A DNA stretch of 64,000 bases from Mucilaginibacter sp. 14171R-50 (GCF_010093045.1 NZ_CP048115.1:2108001-2172000); one strand, 5' to 3'; numbered from the stretch's first letter, positions 34,535 through 43,266 are shown. Translations and numbers: made by a program. The notes: generated by a model from the sequence alone, not told the origin.

Positions 34535-35245
34535 ATGAAAAGGCAATTTTTACTTATAACGGTTATCAGCGTCGCGGTGTCGTTGTTTTCATTTACGGCT
34601 ATTGTACAGCAAAATGCCGCCCCGTTGGTTAAGATCACCGCTCCTAAAGTAAATACCTTTACCTGGGGCAGCCCTGTAAGCTACAGCATAAGCGTGGCTG
34701 ACAAAGAAGATGGCGACTCGAAATTTGATGAGATAAATGGCCTCGAAGTGCTGCTGGAAGTAAAATTCGTGCCGGGTAACGCTAAATTGCCACCGGGCAA
34801 CCAGGCAGCGCCCGATGAAGCCGGCCTGGCGGTGATGCGTGCGTCAAACTGCTTTAACTGCCACAACTTCAACAGTAAATTAATAGGCCCGTCTTTTAAC
34901 GATATTGTGGCACGGTACCCGCTTTCGGCGGCTAATGTGGCATTATTAACCAGGCGCATCAGGGAAGGCTCTGCAGGTATATGGGGCAAGGCTGCTATGC
35001 CTACGCACCCCGAGCTTACCGCCGCCGAAACCGAGGCCGCCGTTAAGTGGATGTTTAAGCAGGCTGCAGATCCAAACGTTACCTATTACACCGGGCTTGA
35101 TGGCCTGTTCCGAACCAAAGCGGCGCCTGCCGATAAGAAAGGGACCTACGTTATTACCGCCAGTTATACCGACCATGGCTTAAAAGCCTCGCCCGGCAAA
35201 CAGCGAATGACCGGCCGGGATGTAATGGTGTTGCAAAGCAAATGA
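34535..35245 (+). CDS. Single-haem cytochrome c with beta domains
   Basis: The 236-residue product has a signal peptide (ISVAVSLFSFTAIVQQ), an N-terminal beta region (VKITAPKVNTFTWGSPVSYSISVADKEDG), one haem site C-F-N-C-H (near residue 108) followed by LIGPSFNDIVARYP, the distal methionine in WGKAAMPTHPELT, and a further C-terminal beta stretch. The layout resembles cytochrome segments fused to sugar dehydrogenases or ThuA-like proteins. It is the likely electron acceptor of the amine oxidase upstream. Confidence 0.85.
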   Translation: MKRQFLLITVISVAVSLFSFTAIVQQNAAPLVKITAPKVNTFTWGSPVSYSISVADKEDGDSKFDEINGLEVLLEVKFVPGNAKLPPGNQAAPDEAGLAVMRASNCFNCHNFNSKLIGPSFNDIVARYPLSAANVALLTRRIREGSAGIWGKAAMPTHPELTAAETEAAVKWMFKQAADPNVTYYTGLDGLFRTKAAPADKKGTYVITASYTDHGLKASPGKQRMTGRDVMVLQSK

Positions 35246-35298
35246 ACTACTATAGCCCGGCAGCGGTTGCTTATTCAGCACCGCCGCCGCGGGGCAAT

Positions 35299-35766
35299 TT
35301 ATTTCTGTTTAACGTAAGTTTCTATGATCTCGTGATTGATATTCAGGCTGTCTATCTTTTCGATGCCTTTTTGAATCAGCGTATCACCTTTAAACATTAC
35401 AGTAAAGTCAAAGTCTCGGCCCTCCCATTCGCGGGCGTTCAGGTAAGCCAGGTGTTCGGTGTATTTATCACCCTTAAAATCATACGTGCCGCCGCCTGCC
35501 GTATAGGTGGCGTCTTTGCCCTTGCCTTTGCTCAGGTCGTGCCGCATAAACGCAAAGTGCGTGTCATTTAAAATTTTCAGCATTTCCTGGTTGGGCACAG
35601 GGTAGTCTTTTACGGTGTCGCCTTTGGTAACCGTTACCGCCGATACCAGTTTCCAGGTGCCGGTCATTGGCGAGGCGGCAGGTGTTTCTGATGTTGTCGC
35701 GGCAGGCTTTTGCGTGCACGATGCCAGCGCAATGGCCGCAAGGGGTAATAAACGTGTAAGTTTCAT
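35299..35766 (-). CDS. Lipocalin-like lipoprotein
   Basis: The 155-residue product has a lipobox (AIALASC) and a low-complexity linker rich in A, T and P, then a small beta-barrel-like domain with the pattern MTGTWKLVSAVTVTKGD, GTYDFKGDKYTEHLAY and FTVMFKGDTLIQKG. This resembles lipocalin-like DUF families of Bacteroidota. No function is known. It is divergent from the DUF72 gene. Confidence 0.75.
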   Translation of the reverse strand: MKLTRLLPLAAIALASCTQKPAATTSETPAASPMTGTWKLVSAVTVTKGDTVKDYPVPNQEMLKILNDTHFAFMRHDLSKGKGKDATYTAGGGTYDFKGDKYTEHLAYLNAREWEGRDFDFTVMFKGDTLIQKGIEKIDSLNINHEIIETYVKQK

Positions 35767-35843
35767 TTCGAGATTTAAGGTTTGTTGAATTTACTGCTAA
35801 TATAAGCGCAACAATAGTAAATGCAACTGTGTTAAGCTATTGT

Positions 35844-36602
35844 ATGGAAAACGCCACGCAAAATTTTTACTCGGGGGCCAGCGGCCTGGTGCTGCCGGTA
35901 CCCAATAAATCGTTATACCCGCCCGAGTTTCAGGACAGGTCGCGATTGTGTTATTATGGCTCGTTATTTAACAGTATCGAGATAAACAGCTCTTTTTACA
36001 GGCTTCCGCAAGCATCAACTGTGAAAAAGTGGACAACCGAAGTGCCTGATAATTTCAAGTTTACTTACAAGCTCTGGCGCGATATCACCCATAACAAGCA
36101 ACTGCTTTTTAACCCCGAAGATATAGAGCGCTTTATGCAGGTGATAGATGGGGCTGGCGATAAAAAAGGCAGCCTGCTGATACAGTTCCCGGGGAGCAAT
36201 GATGTATCGAACATAAGGCAATTGGAAAAACTGCTGATCAACCTGCAGGATACCGGCTTGTGTGTGGGCTGGGATGTGGCGGTAGAGTTTAGGAACAGCA
36301 GTTGGTATAAAGATGAAGTTTACGAAATGTTGGATAACTACAACTGCGCAATGGTGATACAGGATATGCCCAAATCGCTTACACCAATGGTAGATATGGC
36401 AACCGAATTTAAGTACCTGCGTTTTCACGGGCCCAATGGCGGCTATCGCGGCAGTTATACCGATGATTTTTTATATGAATACGCCCAGTATATCACCGAG
36501 TGGCTAAACGATGGCAAAAGGGTTTATGCCTATTTTAACAATACCATGGGCGATGCGGTTAATAACCTGGTAACCTTAAACGGGTATGTAAAGCAACTTT
36601 AA
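35844..36602 (+). CDS. DUF72 protein
   Basis: The 252-residue product has the DUF72 (YecE-like) TIM-barrel pattern: NFYSGASGLVLPVPNKSLYPPEF, LFNSIEINSSFYRLP, TYKLWRDITHNK, WDVAVEFRNSSWY and KYLRFHGPNGGYRGSY. The family function is not established. The ATG at 35844 was chosen over a GTG at 35829 because the conserved sequence starts there. It stands alone between opposing genes. Confidence 0.9.
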   Translation: MENATQNFYSGASGLVLPVPNKSLYPPEFQDRSRLCYYGSLFNSIEINSSFYRLPQASTVKKWTTEVPDNFKFTYKLWRDITHNKQLLFNPEDIERFMQVIDGAGDKKGSLLIQFPGSNDVSNIRQLEKLLINLQDTGLCVGWDVAVEFRNSSWYKDEVYEMLDNYNCAMVIQDMPKSLTPMVDMATEFKYLRFHGPNGGYRGSYTDDFLYEYAQYITEWLNDGKRVYAYFNNTMGDAVNNLVTLNGYVKQL

Positions 36603-36603
36603 G

Positions 36604-37887
36604 TTACTGTTTAAGGTCGATGTCTGTGTTCTCGGTCCTGTCAACAATGGCTTTGATCACGCTGTCCAACTCCTGGGCCGAGGTTTCAAGGAAGCTTATT
36701 ATCTCTTTATTCACCTCGCTATCACTGTCTGCATTGATCATGGGTATCAGCCCTAAAATACGGCACAAAGGTGCGCGCACAATATGCGATTGCATGTAGG
36801 CTATTTCACGCAGTTGGGTGTTTTGTTTTTCAATGGCTTGTGTGTATAGTATGCTTTCGGTAATGTCGCGGGCAATCACCAAACGCTCGCTTTTACCCCT
36901 GTAAACTATACTGCTGCATCTTACTTCTACGTGAAACTCTTTCCCGTTTTTAGCTTTATGGATAACAGTTGAAATAGAAGGTACATTGTGGTCTAATTGT
37001 TCAAGTGTTTCAATAAGGTTACCGATCTTTTCTGGCGGCCTGATGTCTTTGATGGTCATCGTGTTGAACTCTTCCCTGGTAAAGCCGTATTGCCGTATAG
37101 CGGCGCCATTTACCTGCAAAAACTGCAATGTATCCGGATCAAATATCCACATAGGCGATGGGTTGCGGAAAAACAGGCTTTTATAGTGGCTCTCTGTTTC
37201 CGTTAGTTGCGCGTTCAGTGCGGTCGTCTCCGCTATGCGCCGCTGCAAATTGTGCCGCAACCTGGCCTCCTTTATAATGTTTTTTTCGAGGCCTATGATT
37301 ATATGTCGTAATACGATTACAACCGCTATATTCAGAAATATAAAATTGGAGGTAATGAACACCCAGGTATCAAGGGGATACATGGCTATAAGCGGAGAAT
37401 TGAACAGCCTGAAATAAATTACCCCTGCAAAGAATAGGTAGATGCCGAAATTTACCACCAATGACAACAAAATGGCGCGGCCATTAAACAACAACGTGAT
37501 AAAAACAGCCAGCGCCAGCAGGTAAATGCTCCCCATTCCAAAAGAACCTAAAGAAACCATTACAATAATAGCCAGCACATAAAAAACAATAACTACGTAT
37601 AATTTTTTGAAAGATGTTTTGATACGCTGGTTAAGGGAAATTGCCGGGATTGTTATGATCGCAAATACATCATATGCCGGAATAAAAACATGGCCTTTGT
37701 TCAACAGGATGATAACGCTGGGAATTAACGCTACGAGGCTTGCAGGTGTTGAGTAAAGGATAATTTTAATGAAAAGATTTTCGCGCCAGGCCGTTAAACT
37801 CTCAACTTCATCCCCTGAATTGTCTTTAAGCGCGTTTTTGCCAAATATCTTATAAACCTTCCAGATATGATGTAACGAGATAGACAT
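36604..37887 (-). CDS. Membrane PAS-domain protein with H-box but no kinase ATPase domain
   Basis: The 427-residue product has about six membrane helices (roughly residues 35-205), a coiled linker, a PAS domain (FFRNPSPMWIFDPDTLQFLQVN, near residue 240) and a short dimerisation region with the histidine in QSHIVRAPLCRILGLIP. It ends about 50 residues later without any HATPase domain. The start at 37887 is ATG; an in-frame TTG at 37920 is less likely. Proteins of this form may act as phosphotransfer or regulatory partners instead of as kinases. It is convergent with DUF72. Confidence 0.8.
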   Translation of the reverse strand: MSISLHHIWKVYKIFGKNALKDNSGDEVESLTAWRENLFIKIILYSTPASLVALIPSVIILLNKGHVFIPAYDVFAIITIPAISLNQRIKTSFKKLYVVIVFYVLAIIVMVSLGSFGMGSIYLLALAVFITLLFNGRAILLSLVVNFGIYLFFAGVIYFRLFNSPLIAMYPLDTWVFITSNFIFLNIAVVIVLRHIIIGLEKNIIKEARLRHNLQRRIAETTALNAQLTETESHYKSLFFRNPSPMWIFDPDTLQFLQVNGAAIRQYGFTREEFNTMTIKDIRPPEKIGNLIETLEQLDHNVPSISTVIHKAKNGKEFHVEVRCSSIVYRGKSERLVIARDITESILYTQAIEKQNTQLREIAYMQSHIVRAPLCRILGLIPMINADSDSEVNKEIISFLETSAQELDSVIKAIVDRTENTDIDLKQ

Positions 37888-37967
37888 GTTAGGAATTAAG
37901 TAATAAGATATTTTTCCCAAGATAATTAAAATATGTTTTACAACGCGGTCGATTTATTTTTTTGTAA

Positions 37968-38003
37968 TTAAAAAAGGCCGCTATGAATGCATAGCGGCCT
38001 TTT
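37968..38003 (-). terminator. Terminator after the SDR gene
   Basis: A perfect 14-base stem (37972-37985 with 37990-38003) with a 4-base loop is followed by T on the minus strand. It lies 17 bases past the SDR stop. Confidence 0.85.
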
Positions 38004-38020
38004 CTCTTGATACCTGACAA

Positions 38021-38761
38021 TTACCAGGGCAACTCTTCCCCTAAATGGATAAAACGGCCATTGGGGCCATCTTCGCCTGCAAGCGCAAGTTCTACACTGG
38101 TTTTCGCGCCGTCAACAATCTCCATTGGTGCAACATCGGTACCGCCAAGCTCGGTTTTAACCCAGCCGGGGTGCGCGGAGTTTACCTTAATGCCGGTGCC
38201 TTCCAACTCGATAGCCAGGTGATTGGTAAACATGTTCAACGCGGCTTTTGAAGCATCGTACGATAGTACCTTAATATCCTTGATAGGGCTATCAGTTTCC
38301 GCATGCAGTGTAAGCGAACCTAATATGCTTGATAAATTAACAATGCGGCCTGCACTGCTTTTCTTGAGCAAAGGGAGCAAAGCGTTGGTTACATACACCA
38401 CGCTGAAAAAGTTTGTCTGAAACACGTATTCAAACTCTTCTTCATCAGTTGCGGATGTTATCTTTTCAAACAGCGACCGTTTTGGCGCCACACCCGCGTT
38501 GTTCACCAGTATATCCAGCCTGCCGAATTTTTCTTCTACGTATTTTGCCAAAGCAGCACGGTCGTCGGCGCTGGTTACTTCCAGTTTGGCGCCGTACGCA
38601 TCAATACCCAGTTGTTTAAGCTTATTTGCCGAATCGTTAGCCACATCTAAGCTACGTGCTGTTAAAATAACAGTTACGCCCTGCTCGCCAAGCTGTTTGG
38701 CAGTTTCGAACCCTATGCCACGGTTAGCGCCTGTTATAAGGGCTATTTTTTGATCTTTCAT
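38021..38761 (-). CDS. SDR-family NAD(P)-dependent oxidoreductase
   Basis: The 246-residue product has the Rossmann motif TGANRGIGFETAK at residues 10-22, NNAG, the catalytic serine in NLSSILGS and the YDASK motif, all of a classical short-chain dehydrogenase. The substrate is unknown. The gene follows a TetR regulator on the same strand, and the same palindrome lies before both genes, so it is probably repressed by that regulator and induced by a small molecule such as a quinone or a toxic carbonyl. Confidence 0.9.
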   Translation of the reverse strand: MKDQKIALITGANRGIGFETAKQLGEQGVTVILTARSLDVANDSANKLKQLGIDAYGAKLEVTSADDRAALAKYVEEKFGRLDILVNNAGVAPKRSLFEKITSATDEEEFEYVFQTNFFSVVYVTNALLPLLKKSSAGRIVNLSSILGSLTLHAETDSPIKDIKVLSYDASKAALNMFTNHLAIELEGTGIKVNSAHPGWVKTELGGTDVAPMEIVDGAKTSVELALAGEDGPNGRFIHLGEELPW

Positions 38762-38800
38762 GTTTATGTGTTTTTTTGTTGTGAATTGATTGTTAGTTAT

Positions 38801-38814
38801 AGACCGTTCGGTCT
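38801..38814 (-). promoter_or_regulatory. TetR operator before the SDR gene
   Basis: AGACCGTTCGGTCT is an inverted repeat (AGACCG-NN-CGGTCT), 40 bases before the SDR start. It is identical to the site before the TetR gene. Confidence 0.8.
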
Positions 38815-38836
38815 TTTTTATGTCATAAAAAAAGTG

Positions 38837-39424
38837 TTATACTACCTGGGCTTCAATTTCCGCCTTAAGCATTTTAATAATGGTACCGATATTATGGTTA
38901 TTGCCCATAACGCGGGCTATCATAATTGCACCCTCCATCATTGTAAAAAGTTTTATAGCAAATTCGCGGGCGTTCCACGATGCGTGAAATTCGCCGGTAC
39001 CAATGCCTTCAATAATCACATTGGTAACCCGCTTTACCGACCACTCCATACCCTTTCGCACCTTTTCGTTGATCACCGCGTTGGTATCATCCGCCTCCAT
39101 GCCAAAGTTTATCATAGGGCAGCCGCCCTGCAGCGGCGGGTTGTCGGGGTTGCTTAAAAAATCAAGGTAGGCAAATAGTTTTCCTTTGGCCGTTTTCTCT
39201 TTGTTCATCGCTGCCGCAATTTTTTCGCTTAACGATGTCAGGCAGTAATCTACCACGGCGCAGGATAACGCTTCTTTACTTTCAAAATGACCGTATAGGC
39301 CGCCCTTGGCCATTTTGGTGGCTTCCATTATATCGCTCATGGCTGTACCTGCAACACCTTTAGTATTAAACAGCGGTGCTGATTGCTCTATAATAAACTG
39401 ACGGGTTCTTTCTGCTTTGGTCAT
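38837..39424 (-). CDS. TetR/AcrR-family transcriptional regulator
   Basis: The 195-residue product has an N-terminal TetR helix-turn-helix (TRQFIIEQSAPLFNTKGVAGTAMSDIMEATKMAKGGLYGHFESKEAL) and a helical ligand domain with the pattern QGGCPMINFGMEADD, seen in the QacR/YcdC-like group. I chose the ATG at 39424 over an upstream in-frame start because the HTH begins just after it. It probably represses itself and the SDR gene through the two AGACCG palindromes. Confidence 0.92.
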   Translation of the reverse strand: MTKAERTRQFIIEQSAPLFNTKGVAGTAMSDIMEATKMAKGGLYGHFESKEALSCAVVDYCLTSLSEKIAAAMNKEKTAKGKLFAYLDFLSNPDNPPLQGGCPMINFGMEADDTNAVINEKVRKGMEWSVKRVTNVIIEGIGTGEFHASWNAREFAIKLFTMMEGAIMIARVMGNNHNIGTIIKMLKAEIEAQVV

Positions 39425-39442
39425 CTTTTTTGGTTGACGGAT

Positions 39443-39473
39443 CAAATATAGACCGTTCGGTCTGATCCTGCAA
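39443..39473 (-). promoter_or_regulatory. Promoter of the TetR gene with operator in the spacer
   Basis: On the minus strand TTG (39471-39473) and TATATTTG (39443-39450) are 20 bases apart, close to the Bacteroidota -33/-7 arrangement. The operator AGACCG-NN-CGGTCT (39450-39463) fills the spacer, so a bound repressor would block the polymerase. Confidence 0.7.
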
Positions 39474-39564
39474 CTGATTGTATTATAAATGTTACTATAA
39501 TGACAAACGCACCGGTTAAACCATAAGCCGCCTGCTGCAGTCATACATCAAAAATTAACAAAAC

Positions 39565-40254
39565 ATGAAAAAATTACTTTTGATGATAACATTCCTGGCA
39601 GGTACGGTGGTATTTGCCCAGGCACAAACCCAAAGGGCACGTAAAACCCCTGAACAACGCGCACAGTTTGCAACACAGGCGCTTACTAAAAAGCTAAGCC
39701 TTTCGGCAGATCAGTCGGCTAAAGTAAGTGCTATTATGGCTAACCGCGCCGCGCAGATGGATAGCCTGCGTGCAAACAAATCGGCCGACCGCAAGGCGAA
39801 CATGCAGGCACGCAAAGCTATTGCTGTTAAAACCAATACCGATGTAAAAGCCCTTTTAACTGCCGACCAGCTAAAAGCGTATGCAGGTTTAAGGCATAAC
39901 TTTAAAGGCAGAATGCACGGCAAACGCGGTGGCCGGCATATAGCACCCGAACAAAAGGCACAACGTATGAGCAAAGTGCTGCAAAAAAAATTAACGCTGT
40001 CTGAAGACCAATACGCTAAAGTGAACGCTATTTTGCTGAAACGCGCTACCCAAATGGATAGCCTGAAAGCAAACCGTTCTGCAACCGACCGTAAGGCTAA
40101 CAAAGAAAACCGTAAGGCCATAATGAGCCAGACCGACGGCGAACTTAAAGCTGTGTTAAATGCCGACCAGCTGAAAAGCTATACCGACATGAAGAACAAG
40201 TTTAAAGAAAGAATGAAAAACAGGAGAGGCCCTAAAGCCCCAACTGCCGGATAA
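39565..40254 (+). CDS. Spy/CpxP-like periplasmic protein with internal duplication
   Basis: The 229-residue product has a signal peptide (MKKLLLMITFLAGTVVFAQAQ) and two similar helical units of about 85 residues, near residues 29-112 and 127-214. Each has the pattern PEQ.A..-KKLSLS.DQ-AKV.AI-R-QMDSL-AN-DRKAN and ends with LNADQLKSY. This recalls the LTxxQ chaperone family and DUF4890-like proteins. It is strongly basic. A role as a periplasmic chaperone or stress protein is inference. Confidence 0.8.
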   Translation: MKKLLLMITFLAGTVVFAQAQTQRARKTPEQRAQFATQALTKKLSLSADQSAKVSAIMANRAAQMDSLRANKSADRKANMQARKAIAVKTNTDVKALLTADQLKAYAGLRHNFKGRMHGKRGGRHIAPEQKAQRMSKVLQKKLTLSEDQYAKVNAILLKRATQMDSLKANRSATDRKANKENRKAIMSQTDGELKAVLNADQLKSYTDMKNKFKERMKNRRGPKAPTAG

Positions 40255-40276
40255 TTTTTGTGAGTGAGTGATGATA

Positions 40277-40312
40277 AAGCGGGCAGCCCCATGTGGTTGT
40301 CCGCTTTTTTTT
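40277..40312 (+). terminator. Terminator after the Spy-like gene
   Basis: A 12-base stem (40277-40288 with 40295-40306, two wobble pairs) is followed by a run of T. Confidence 0.75.
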
Positions 40313-40401
40313 GGGAGCCGGCCGTCGTAAACAACCTTTAAAATGTCGCGTATGCACCTTACAGGAGAGAGCGAAAGCAGGTAGATTTGTTTAAAAAGAT
40401 A

Positions 40402-40605
40402 ATGAAAGAAGCAAAAACCGACCACCCGTTTAATAAATTATCGCAACCCGCGCAACGGGCGCTGGTCAATGCGGGTATAACAGGTGTGCGGGACCTATCG
40501 CGGTTTACCGAAAAAGAGATCATGAAATTACATGGCATCGGCAAAAGTGCTATACCTGTTTTAAAGGAAGCTTTGCATAGGCATGATCTTTCTTTCGCCA
40601 GCTAA
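40402..40605 (+). CDS. Small helix-hairpin-helix DNA-binding protein
   Basis: The 67-residue product has the pattern FNKLSQPAQRALVNAGITGVRDLSRFTEKEIMKLHGIGKSA, like the RNA polymerase alpha C-terminal domain or a double helix-hairpin-helix. The ATG at 40402 was preferred to a TTG at 40387. Similar small proteins in Bacteroidota have unknown roles, possibly DNA binding. It is followed by a DUF4287 gene 24 bases later. Confidence 0.8.
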   Translation: MKEAKTDHPFNKLSQPAQRALVNAGITGVRDLSRFTEKEIMKLHGIGKSAIPVLKEALHRHDLSFAS

Positions 40606-40629
40606 CTCTACTATCAATAAACAACAATT

Positions 40630-40854
40630 ATGTCATTCCAAGCGTACTTAAACACGATCAAACAGAAAACAGGAAAGGGCCCGGCAGATTTCAGGGCTAT
40701 GGCCGAAGAAAAAGGTTTTACCAAAAACGGAGAGCTTGCTGCGAAAGCGGGCGATATTACTAACTGGCTGAAAGCAGATTTTGAATTGGGCCATGGCCAC
40801 GCTATGGCAATTTTTGCGCTGCTTAAAGGCATCAAGGACGAAGGCAGCGTTTAA
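40630..40854 (+). CDS. DUF4287 protein
   Basis: The 74-residue product has the DUF4287 pattern SFQAYLNTIKQKTGKGPADFRAMAEEKGF, then AGDITNWLKADFELGHGHAMAIFALLKG. It is a small helical protein of unknown function. It is likely co-transcribed with the small HhH gene and ends in a terminator shared with the convergent GH30 gene. Confidence 0.88.
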   Translation: MSFQAYLNTIKQKTGKGPADFRAMAEEKGFTKNGELAAKAGDITNWLKADFELGHGHAMAIFALLKGIKDEGSV

Positions 40855-40890
40855 AAAGAGAAGCTCCGTCTGCCGGAGCTTCTCCTTTTA
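40854..40890. terminator. Bidirectional terminator between DUF4287 and GH30
   Basis: GAGAAGCTCCG (40858-40868) pairs perfectly with CGGAGCTTCTC (40874-40884), with AAAAA on the left and TTTTA on the right. Confidence 0.85.
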
Positions 40891-40901
40891 AAGAACCATA
40901 G

Positions 40902-42365
40902 TTATTGTACAACCAGTGTTGCAATGGAATGCGGCGCGCTTACGGTTTTGGCGGCCTTGCCTTTTATCCATAAGCTGTATTCTATCTTCTCGTCGGTGCG
41001 GTTCATTACCACTACGGCTATCGATCCGTTAGGGTTCTGGTAAGCGGTGGTCAACAGCTTATCGCGGCTTGCCGAGGCGGCGATGCGTTTAGCGCCGGGT
41101 TTAATGTATTTGGAGAAATGACCAATATAATAGTACGAATTGGTATAAAGCAATTGGCCGGTGCGGGTATCGGCATGTACCGGGGCGAAGCAAAAATTGC
41201 CAACATGATTAGGCCCGCCTTTTTCATCTAACAGGATGTTCCAGTCGGTCCAGCCTACGGTGCCGGCATTAAAATCGTTTATCATCGACAGGCCGTAGCG
41301 CTCGCCCAGGTTCCAGTCGTCCAAACGGTTAAAATCAAATTTCTCTACGCAGCCCTCGGTAAATATCAGGTTCTTATCCGGGAAGGCGGCATGGGTAAGG
41401 CGGGTGTTCTCAAAATTCTGGCCAGCGCCTGTCCAGGTCTCGTACCAGTGAAAGCCGATACCCCAAACATATCTGGCGGCCGCAGGGTCTTCTAAAATGG
41501 TGCTTGCGCGCTGGTAAAGCAAGTCGCGGTTGTGGTCCCAAACAATAAGTTTTTTTGCTTTCATGCCCTGTTTCCAAAGTGTTGGGCCTAAATAATTCTT
41601 TACAAAGTCGCGCTCCTCTTCGGCCGTGTACTTACATGATTCCCACGTTTGCGTAGCCATAGGCTCGTTTTGTACCGAAAGGCCCCATATTGGTATGCCC
41701 TGCGCTTCGTACGCTTTAATGAACTTTACATAAAAGTTTGCCCAGCTTTGCGCAAACGCAGGTTTAAGCTTCCCGCCGTGCAGTACGTCGTTGTTATCTT
41801 TCATAAATGCAGGTGGGCTCCAGGGCGATACATACATGGTTAGCTTACCCCCTGCCGCCGCGGTTGCCGCTTTTATGAATGGTATGCGGTATTTTTTATC
41901 GTGGCTGATGTCAAAGGTTGATAGGGATTTATCGCTATTGCTAACATAGCTGTAACTGCCGCTGCTAAAATCGCAGCTTTGAATATTGGTACGGGCGAGG
42001 GTAAAGCCAATACCCGAGGTTTTACTGTAATAAGCTTCTAAAAGCTCTGTTTGCTTATCTTTTGGCAGCTTGTAAAATGTTTCGGCAACGGCATCGGTTA
42101 ATGCGCCGCCAATGCCAAGCATGGTTTGAAACTGCTTTTCGGGGTCAACAAAAACCACCGTTTCGGTTTCGGGCGGTTGCGGGTCCGACGAAAATTTTAA
42201 CTCGCCTGCGGGGGCAAGCCTTTTGTTGGAGCCCTTTTCGGTGACATACATTTTTACCGTTTTATTGGCTGCTGAGTACGGCACTTTCTTTTTTGCGGCG
42301 GGTGCCTGGCTAAAAGCGCCTGCCGCGAAGCATAACAGGCCGGCAATTAAAAATCCTTTCTTCAT
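40902..42365 (-). CDS. GH30-family glucosidase/endoglucanase
   Basis: The 487-residue product has a signal peptide (MKKGFLIAGLLCFAAGAFSQ) and a GH30 TIM barrel: MLGIGGALTDAVAE, TMYVSPWSPPAFMK, SVQNEPMATQTWESC with the acid/base glutamate, and LIFTEGCVEKFD with the nucleophile. A C-terminal beta domain follows. GH30 members cut beta-1,6-glucan, glucosylceramide or xylan; the Bacteroidota forms are often beta-1,6-glucanases of fungal wall. It is downstream of a ThuA gene by 58 bases and probably shares its promoter. Confidence 0.92.
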   Translation of the reverse strand: MKKGFLIAGLLCFAAGAFSQAPAAKKKVPYSAANKTVKMYVTEKGSNKRLAPAGELKFSSDPQPPETETVVFVDPEKQFQTMLGIGGALTDAVAETFYKLPKDKQTELLEAYYSKTSGIGFTLARTNIQSCDFSSGSYSYVSNSDKSLSTFDISHDKKYRIPFIKAATAAAGGKLTMYVSPWSPPAFMKDNNDVLHGGKLKPAFAQSWANFYVKFIKAYEAQGIPIWGLSVQNEPMATQTWESCKYTAEEERDFVKNYLGPTLWKQGMKAKKLIVWDHNRDLLYQRASTILEDPAAARYVWGIGFHWYETWTGAGQNFENTRLTHAAFPDKNLIFTEGCVEKFDFNRLDDWNLGERYGLSMINDFNAGTVGWTDWNILLDEKGGPNHVGNFCFAPVHADTRTGQLLYTNSYYYIGHFSKYIKPGAKRIAASASRDKLLTTAYQNPNGSIAVVVMNRTDEKIEYSLWIKGKAAKTVSAPHSIATLVVQ

Positions 42366-42423
42366 GGGGTGAGGGCTGAAGTTATGGTTTGAATTGATTG
42401 AATATTTACGAGGTTAAGTTGTG

Positions 42424-43266
42424 TTATTTTGTTCCGGCCTTTCTGCCGTTTCCCAGCCATAACAGCGCGTCAATTGTCAGCTTATCCTGTACGGGATTGT
42501 TAAATGTTTGGGATAGTTCTTTATTGGTATGATGTTCGTAGTCTATATCGTTATGACCAAAGTTAAAGTAGATCATTTTATAATTTTTATTTGTCCACAC
42601 GATGGGATAATAGCCGCTGTGCCATATCTCCTGCGGTTTGGGCCCGGTGCCTAACGGAAAGCTCACCGGATCTATCGAAGCCAGTATCTTTATATCCGGA
42701 TTTTTAGTAAGGTCTTTTTCCCATCGGTACCATTCGCAGGGTGAGGTTTTAAAATCCTGCGGCATGTTTTTGGTAGCGGGGTGCATCCGGTCTTCTACCT
42801 TTAAAACAGCGAAAACCGGTCGCCAGGTGTTGCTTTTATACTGGCCGGCGCCCAAAAACTCGTTGTGGTACCAATCCCAATTTTGCGGATAATCTGACGG
42901 GGTAAGGGCAAATGCCGCGAAGTGGAAACCCATCCAGCCGCCGCCGTTTTTCATGTAGGTTTCAAAGGCCGCGCGCTGGGCGGGGTCCTCCGGCCGGGTA
43001 TCTAGAAATATCACCACCTTATAATTGGCCAGGAATTTAGCGTTAAGGTTGTTCCAGTTACTGGTAGAGTCATACCCGAAATTGTATTTTTTGGCCATTT
43101 GCGGGAACCACCTGTTGGCCTCGTGCACAAAGCTGATGTGCGCCTGATCGTTCTTGGCGGTGTAAAAAGCAATTACTTTGAACTTCTGCTGGGCAAAGGC
43201 GCCCGTAAAGATGCACAGACAAAATACACATAGCGCAAGCGCCCTGGTTTTAAAAATAAAGGTCAT
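42424..43266 (-). CDS. ThuA-domain protein
   Basis: The 280-residue product has a signal peptide (MTFIFKTRALALCVFCLCIFTGAFAQ) and the ThuA/trehalose-utilisation glutamine-amidotransferase-like fold: KVVIFLDTRPEDPAQRAAFETYMKNGGGWMGFHFAA, then RMHPATKNMP and YKMIYFNFGHND. Members are linked to sugar metabolism but the reaction is unknown. It is the first gene of the two-gene unit with GH30. Confidence 0.9.
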   Translation of the reverse strand: MTFIFKTRALALCVFCLCIFTGAFAQQKFKVIAFYTAKNDQAHISFVHEANRWFPQMAKKYNFGYDSTSNWNNLNAKFLANYKVVIFLDTRPEDPAQRAAFETYMKNGGGWMGFHFAAFALTPSDYPQNWDWYHNEFLGAGQYKSNTWRPVFAVLKVEDRMHPATKNMPQDFKTSPCEWYRWEKDLTKNPDIKILASIDPVSFPLGTGPKPQEIWHSGYYPIVWTNKNYKMIYFNFGHNDIDYEHHTNKELSQTFNNPVQDKLTIDALLWLGNGRKAGTK

